Shown here: one piece after another, positions 58,522 to 64,000 of the stretch
How the letters are laid out: every line of letters begins with the position of its first letter
Position numbering within the stretch: the first letter of the stretch is position 1
Source: Trametopsis cervina
Taxonomy: Eukaryota; Basidiomycota; Agaricomycetes; Polyporales; Irpicaceae
Length of the DNA stretch: 64,000 nt
Assembly (NCBI GenBank): GCA_022385755.1
Contig: MU278367.1
Span: 1-64,000 of the forward strand
Direction of reading: 5' to 3'
Program-made: the position numbers and the translations under genes
The notes under the pieces: model-generated
The model's input: only the letters and a program-made list of their open reading frames with translations
Told to the model about the DNA's origin: nothing
The model's database searches: none

Positions 58522-60105
58522 ATGCAGAACACGTTGTCTAACAGCATACAAAGCGACGTACCAGCTATCAATCTCCTTCCAGTCGAGATTCTGGGGATCA
58601 TCTTCACCTGGCTCTTGCCACCCCATCCACGAATCTATGTTACATGCACGGATTCAGCGGACTATCGGCACCTGGGAGTATCTTGTGTCTGTCGACACTG
58701 GCGACAAGTTGTGTTGTCGATGCCCACGTTCTGGACAGATATATATGCCGGGAAGCGTCTTCTGAGGGCCACACCCAATCTGCATATGTTGTTTATCGCG
58801 TTGCAAGTCCTTCGCTCAGGCAGCTGTCCTCTTAGCGTGGTGGCTACTGATATAGCAGAGCTCGAGCAGCTAGACTATGTGGATTCAACTCCACGGACTT
58901 TCGCCCAAATGCTCGTGGACAACATTCATCGTATCCAGTCACTCGAAATTCAGACGCAATCGCTGGCCGACGTGACTTTTCTGCGGACGAGGCATGCTGC
59001 GCAGCTGGAGACGTTGGTGATAAGATACAACTGTGACAGACCGCTGGCATATGGACCGCCGCTGACTGGCATGCAGATGCCACGGCTGCAGACGTTGATG
59101 ATAAGCAACTACCCCACGTATCCAACAGGCCCATTCAATCGACTGCGACATTTAATTTTGCGCGCCGAGAAGAATCATTCCGTGCTCAGCGACGCGAAAG
59201 GGCTCTTCGCTCTTCTCTCCGCAAATGCTGGCTGGCTAGAAGACTTGGTTATAGATGACTGGAGTCCCGAACTGGACAACAACGACCGTCTACTGGCACC
59301 AGCTGGAAAGCTGTTGTCCGGGGAAGAATTCCCCATCCACATGACTGCTTTAAAACACCTGTGCGCGAAGGTCCCCTCAAAAATCGTACAATTGTTGGAA
59401 GCGGCGTTCGTCATGCCCAACTGCGCGCGCAGCTACTTCTGCTCTCGATACGGCCCGCTCGCGGTGGTGGCCGACAGCAATGCGTTCCCTATCAGCCACC
59501 TCTGTATCAGGGACCGCGTTATTATGGCTACGAATGGTCGCGCGGCACTGCGCGTAACCTGTCACACATCCCAGCAGAGCTCTTTACCGATGTCTTTCGC
59601 CAAGCGCGGGGCCCGAGAGCTCTGGATATGCTTTAGATCACGTCGCAGGGAACCCGTAGGACTTGACTTTGCGAAGGCGATATTTAACGAGATGGTCGGG
59701 GTCGAGAAGCTGGTCATTGAAAACTATGTGCCCTGGTGGTTGGAGGTTATCGCCAAGTACAATGCATTTCCCGCTCTAAATGAACTACAGCTGCATTTTC
59801 AGGCCCATGGATCAAACCCACAGCCTTCGTACATCTTGAAATTCTTGGAAGATCGAAAACAGGACGGGCGGGCGATAAACTCAATCACGTTGCGGTTTCC
59901 GCACCATATATGGTGCTTTCCATCGGAACTCGCTCCATTCGAAAGCGCTATAGACCATTTTCGCGCTGTTGTTGAACATGTGGTGTACGAATATGTACCA
60001 CGTCACAGTGAAATGCCACAGATGGAGTTGCCTAGTGTCTGCTTCACTCGGTCCTCTGTCCATGCTTTCTGGGTTTCATGGAATATACCAGACCCTGAGA
60101 AATAA
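58522..60105 (+). CDS. Intronless F-box protein
   Basis: A single uninterrupted frame of 527 residues begins MQNTLSNSIQSDVPAINLLP. The F-box lies at about residues 17-65: LLPVEILGIIFTWLLPP, YRHLGVSCVCRHWRQVVLSM and PTFWTDIY. The remaining 450 residues have loosely repeated Leu-rich strands (PRLQTLMISNYPTYPTGPFN, GVEKLVIENYVPWWLEVI, LNELQLHFQ) that look like degenerate leucine-rich repeats. Such proteins recruit substrates to SCF ubiquitin ligases; they form large, fast-evolving families in mushrooms. Lack of introns contrasts with every neighbour and hints at a young or retroposed copy. Confidence 0.87.
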   Translation: MQNTLSNSIQSDVPAINLLPVEILGIIFTWLLPPHPRIYVTCTDSADYRHLGVSCVCRHWRQVVLSMPTFWTDIYAGKRLLRATPNLHMLFIALQVLRSGSCPLSVVATDIAELEQLDYVDSTPRTFAQMLVDNIHRIQSLEIQTQSLADVTFLRTRHAAQLETLVIRYNCDRPLAYGPPLTGMQMPRLQTLMISNYPTYPTGPFNRLRHLILRAEKNHSVLSDAKGLFALLSANAGWLEDLVIDDWSPELDNNDRLLAPAGKLLSGEEFPIHMTALKHLCAKVPSKIVQLLEAAFVMPNCARSYFCSRYGPLAVVADSNAFPISHLCIRDRVIMATNGRAALRVTCHTSQQSSLPMSFAKRGARELWICFRSRRREPVGLDFAKAIFNEMVGVEKLVIENYVPWWLEVIAKYNAFPALNELQLHFQAHGSNPQPSYILKFLEDRKQDGRAINSITLRFPHHIWCFPSELAPFESAIDHFRAVVEHVVYEYVPRHSEMPQMELPSVCFTRSSVHAFWVSWNIPDPEK

Positions 60106-60461
60106 ACGGTGCGTTGTAATGCAGGTCTAGATTAAATATGTAGCTGGGAAGGCCTGTTCTAAACAATTGGTCAGAGACATATTGGTCCTTGAGTTAAGCA
60201 TGCTCATCCATATCTCCCAATGAAATGTATTCATCCAGTAACGATACGAATGGCTGAGAGGAAGAGAGACCAATCGGGTGGTGTTTGGAGGGGTTAGCAG
60301 CAGTACAAGGTGATGTGAAGGTATATATATTCCGTAGAATTTAAACGCTATGGAACTGCTCAAACCTGTATGATATCACTATGAGTACAACGAACAGCCT
60401 TTCCAATCCGTATCTTCTGATGTGCGCAAACCAATAACGTCATTCGCGATAGGACACCCCT
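60106..60461. other. Convergent intergenic region
   Basis: The F-box gene ends at 60105 and the arrestin-like gene ends at 60462 from the other side. No gene is seen between. Confidence 0.5.
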
Positions 60462-62109
60462 TCAATAGAACAGCTCGCTGGACCCAGCTGTGAACTGATT
60501 GAAGCGAGTTCCGCGTGTCTCCACATGATCGTCGCTATGCTCCTCATCATACGTGGGCGGAGAATACGCAATCGGACGAGGGCCGCGCGGATACGCTGTG
60601 GCGATCTCGACCTCGACAACATGGTACGCCTTGTCTTTCTTCGACTCGTTCGGGACGAACCCAGTAATACTTGGTTCAGAAAGCACCACCTCGTACTGTG
60701 GTCCGGATATCAGAGCCCGAAGAGACGTGAGGTTGAGGAGTCAGTGGGCTTACCGATCTCTTGTACAGTCCAAAATGTGCGGACGAGTTCAGCGAGCCCT
60801 TGAGGTGGATCTCCCCCTGCAACGTGCGTTTGTGGCTCTCGTCGCACGGAGTCGTCCACCATGTGGCCTTGTTTAGCCATCCTACCATGTCTTGGAACGC
60901 CATCGCAGCCATCGGCTTCAGGTCGGATAGTTTCTTCTGTGATCCTGACTTGTTTGAACCGCCGGCGTCGTAGCGGATTTGCGAGACGCGTTGCAGGCGT
61001 ACTTTAGGGGCTGTGGGGGAGGACAGCAAGTCCAAGGTCTGATCATCCTGACACTCTACGACGAGATGGAGAGGTATCACAGAGCCACGGGTGTATGAGA
61101 GCTGAGATATAAGGTAATGAGATGCAGTAAATGTTGATCGCAGTTACGAACAGGGTACGTACAGGCTTTGCAAGCGAGAGCTGGAAATGGATACATGTAA
61201 GCAATCTTAAGGTGTATGCAACATCGGATATAGGAACATACGACGTATGTTACAGCGACCGCGCGAGCACCGAACACCTTGCCTTCGAATGTGACCGGAG
61301 CCAAAGAATGCCAGCCTTCCGGGTCTACGTCCGGACCCGGAAGTGGAGAGCCGGCTTCATATGCCATTTGGCGCAGAGGAGACGGTTCGGGAGGTCGAAA
61401 GACGGGGACATACCTACAAGTCGTACTCAGACTGATCATCCGTCAGGGCCAGATAGACGTGGGAGAAGTAACGGCACGTACGTGTAGTCTGGGGTGAAGA
61501 ATGAGCTGTTCTTCACGGTCACCACCAATGTGTACACGATGCTGTACCGCCAATACCGCGCAAAATCAGTCGGGGGAAGCCTGAAGGGCTTCTGGGTCTT
61601 GTCGTCTGCTTCTGCTTCGACGGTGCTGGGCAGTAAAAGGGAATATGGCCATGATTGACGACCGCTAAGTTTCCCTTGTTCGGATGAACCATCACCTGCC
61701 GCTGACGACCATAGCTCCTGCGAGACATCCACAAACGAGAATCGTATGTTTTGATCAGAGATAAGCTCTCCGATGATCTGCGTATCGATGCTTCGGGTTA
61801 TGAGCGATCCCGGATGGTGCGCAGCAAACCTACCGCTACGCTGACGGACTTCACTCCGTCCTTGGCATCCATCTCGACGGATCCCTCGACAGGTTCTCCC
61901 TCGATGACCCTTGGCAGCTGCGGACTTGATGGAGCAACGCTTTTAACGTGCAGTGTGAGCCACGCATGGTCGTGCTTGTCCAACGAGTATGTGCGTGTGA
62001 CCAGCTGTCTCGGGATGGTGCGGGCCGTAATTGGGCTCGGAGGTGAGTATGTCGGAAGCTCCTCCGCCTCGTCCTCCCTGCCGAACAGAGTGGGTTTGGA
62101 GTCTGCCAT
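60462..62109 (-). CDS. Arrestin-like (ART-type) trafficking adaptor with PPxY motif
   Basis: It starts MADSKPTLFGREDEAEELPT followed by YSPPSPITAR, then a beta-sandwich-like arrestin N-domain: AWLTLHVKSVAPSS, EGEPVEGSVEMDAKDGVKSV, IRFSFVDVSQELW, WPYSLLLPSTVEAE and FARYWRYSIVYTLVVTVKNS. The C-domain follows: WHSLAPVTFEGKVFGARAVA, LSYTRGSVIPLHLVVECQDD and TLQGEIHLKGSLNSSAHFGL. The end has YEVVLSEPSITGFVP and IAYSPPTYDEEHSDDH, containing a PPTY (PPxY) motif, the docking site for Rsp5/Nedd4-type ubiquitin ligases. An LPTY lies near the N-terminus. In yeast, ART proteins bring Rsp5 to plasma-membrane transporters for endocytosis. Five exons keep frame. Exact cargo unknown. Confidence 0.78.
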
Positions 62110-62899
62110 TTGTCAGTGGGGAAGAGGGGATGTGCTGCAGTGAATGCGGTGTTGCTGGTCAGCCCTTGAGTGGGTGCTGCTTCGCGATGTCCGCAGCTGC
62201 GTACTTATACGAGCGTACGAGGGCTGTGTACGTCTGCGATTAACTTTGATCTGGTGCGTTGCAGCTGTTCGAAGTGTCAACATGGGATTGCCCGTTGTAG
62301 ATTGGACCTTCCGGGTACCTGAGATTATCAGTTTTGTTTGAAGACTGCATTGAGATAAGCAGCTGTTAGCACATGCACAGTCGCGCTCATGCAGTCAGTA
62401 TGTGAAATGAAGACGAACATGATATATACTGGCACTGTATCCGAGTGTGCCCGCTCAGACTATCTGCTTGCACTTCGACCAGGTGGCTTCAAGGTCAGCT
62501 GGCTAGGTTATATTTGGGCTGCTATGCACAAGACTGTGTCTTCCACAACTCGCCATTGAGACTTTGGCCCATGTCTCTGTATATCAGCTGAGCTATACCT
62601 TCGATGTTAGCTTGCTGGTTTTGGTCGTTGGCATGCCGGGTAAGGCTCTCGATGAAGTGGATGACTCTGATAACTGAGATGCGACGCTGGTGCCCACGTC
62701 TCTTCCACATCCCTCTCCCGATATCTGCTTGTTCGTGCAAGCTCTCCAGGGTGGAAGAGAGGGGACACTGGGCGCTGAACCGCATCGGCTGAGTTTGACC
62801 GAGACTAGCGCCTCCACCGTCACCGTGACCTGCACCACTACGTACATCGTCGATGACTCTATTATTTACCCCAGCCTTTCCTCCACCACAACCACTACG
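62110..62899. promoter_or_regulatory. Divergent promoter region, arrestin-like and aminotransferase genes
   Basis: The two genes read outward from this 790-base interval. The frame at 62522-62956 (minus) overlaps the start of the aminotransferase gene and shows no domain. No TATA box stands out. Confidence 0.45.
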
Positions 62900-64000
62900 A
62901 TGCTCTCTCGTCGTGTGGCACAATGCCTCATACGAGGCCGCACCCAAATAACGCACGCGTGAGTATAAGTCACTGGCTGTATCTCTGCAACTTATAAATA
63001 AACACGCTACACAGTCCTCTCACGCCTGGATATCGAACTTTCGCATCGCACAGCCATGATTCTCTGGTGGCCTTCGGGCAAAAACATGTCACGAAGGGAC
63101 TTGCGAGGCAGGTAGAAGGAGTCATGGTCAAGGGCGAAGGATCCTACGTTACCTATGGTGATGGCAGGCGTTTCTTGGACTTCACTACCGGTATTGGAGT
63201 GACGAATCTCGGTCAGTGGCAGCAGTATAATGTGTGATGTGGCTCTGACTGTATCTCTATCGTAGGTCATTGCCACCCAAAGGTCAGCGCTGCAGCAGCC
63301 CAACAATGCATGGAACTCGTACATGGTCAGGTGCGGCCGTATTATCGCAATCCAGCTCTATTCCCGCTCTTAGACGTCTGCCTGTGACAGTGCAGCATAG
63401 GCTTCACGACGAAGTATCTCGAGCTCATTGAGCGACTTTTACCCATGATGCCGCATCAGTCGCTGGACTCGTTCTTCCTATGGAACTCTGGAACAGAAGC
63501 CATCGAGGCTTCGGTTAAGATGGCGCGGGTGATCACAGGCAAACAGAACATTATATCGATGCAAGGCGCGTACCACGGGCGCACGTACGGGTCAATGGCG
63601 CTCACGAAGAGCAAGACGGGCTATAGCGAGGCTTCGCATCCGCTGATGGTGAGTATCCGTGCCCCGATATACTGATTCAACCGTTCATCAGCTACTCTAG
63701 CCTGGCGTATATACTCTTCCCTTCCCTTACTGGCACCACTTGGGTGTACCTCCGTCGACACCATCGTCCGAGCTCACTGCCTCGTGCTTGAACCAGCTTA
63801 ACCTTCTACTCCTGCAACAAACTGCCCCTCGTGACACCGCTGCTATAATCATCGAGCCTGTTATCGGGGAGGGTGGCTACGTTCCCGCTCCACCCGAGTT
63901 CTTGCAGGGTGTCCGCAAGATATGCGACGACAATGGTATTCTGCTCATTATAGATGAAGTTCAGAGCGGCTTCGGCCGGACGGGCAGGAACTTCAACATT
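62900..64000 (+). CDS. 4-aminobutyrate aminotransferase-like, class III PLP enzyme (partial, runs off the window)
   Basis: The first exon [20 protein letters not shown] is Arg-rich and amphipathic, like a mitochondrial targeting sequence. After an intron come [58 protein letters not shown]-like [75 protein letters not shown] and [17 protein letters not shown]. The last is the class III aminotransferase signature with the PLP-contacting Asp. The catalytic Lys lies beyond the window. Sequence order fits GABA transaminase, which converts 4-aminobutyrate and 2-oxoglutarate to succinate semialdehyde and glutamate; a related omega-amino-acid substrate cannot be excluded. Confidence 0.88.

Noticed and set aside
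54034..62109. A gene cluster linking DUF6535, F-box and arrestin-like genes in one pathway
   Set aside because: The genes face in different directions, lie far apart and belong to families scattered widely in mushroom genomes; proximity alone is not evidence.

Overview
This window looks like nuclear DNA of a basidiomycete, most likely an agaricomycete. Genes are broken by many short introns (about 50-90 nt, GT...AG). Several families are basidiomycete-typical: a Plavaka-type (CACTA-like) transposase, a DUF6535 membrane protein, a lone F-box protein and a GH55 glucanase. Nothing prokaryotic is visible. All gene models come from reading exons and splice sites by eye, so exon edges may be off by a few codons.

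Layout. 1-1.27 kb is an AT-rich array built on a CGGCCGG/GACCGGCTA motif, with a 212-bp duplication. 1.27-11.1 kb holds an apparently intact Plavaka element (transposase 4985-8384 +, divergent partner gene 2507-4455 -). It is flanked by decayed pieces of a G-domain GTPase whose intact copy lies at 9855-11116. 11.7-28.1 kb is a compact housekeeping block: ATG27 (autophagy), a GYP1-type RabGAP, a PNPOx-like flavin-fold protein, a Spt23/Mga2-type ER-anchored transcription factor, a Nup50/Nup2-like nucleoporin and a large acidic/lysine-rich protein with a HicA-like C-terminus. 29.4-34.7 kb has a single-pass cell-surface-type protein, a small four-helix membrane protein and an Ap4A phosphorylase.

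35.2-44.1 kb is a region of local duplication. It holds a PA-TM-RING ubiquitin ligase (41692-44057), a broken partial copy of it (35224-35893), a protein with an RNase H1 N-terminal (viroplasmin) domain but no RNase H, and a second PNPOx-like paralogue. 44.8-45.3 kb is a small HSP9/HSP12 stress gene. 45.3-49.45 kb is gene-poor and carries an imperfect tandem repeat. 49.5-53.3 kb is a secreted GH55 beta-1,3-glucanase followed by a 235-bp MITE with perfect 26-bp terminal inverted repeats. 54.0-62.1 kb has a DUF6535 membrane protein, an intronless F-box protein and an arrestin-like protein with a PPxY motif. The window ends inside a 4-aminobutyrate aminotransferase-like gene.

The genes are mostly independent single-gene units and I see no biosynthetic cluster. 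A membrane and trafficking theme recurs (Atg27, Gyp1, PA-TM-RING ligase, arrestin-like adaptor), but this is ordinary mixed gene content, not evidence of an operon-like system. The least ordinary features are the intact two-gene transposon among GTPase relics, the HicA-like C-terminus, the viroplasmin-domain protein, the exon-skipping RING-gene fragment and the MITE.
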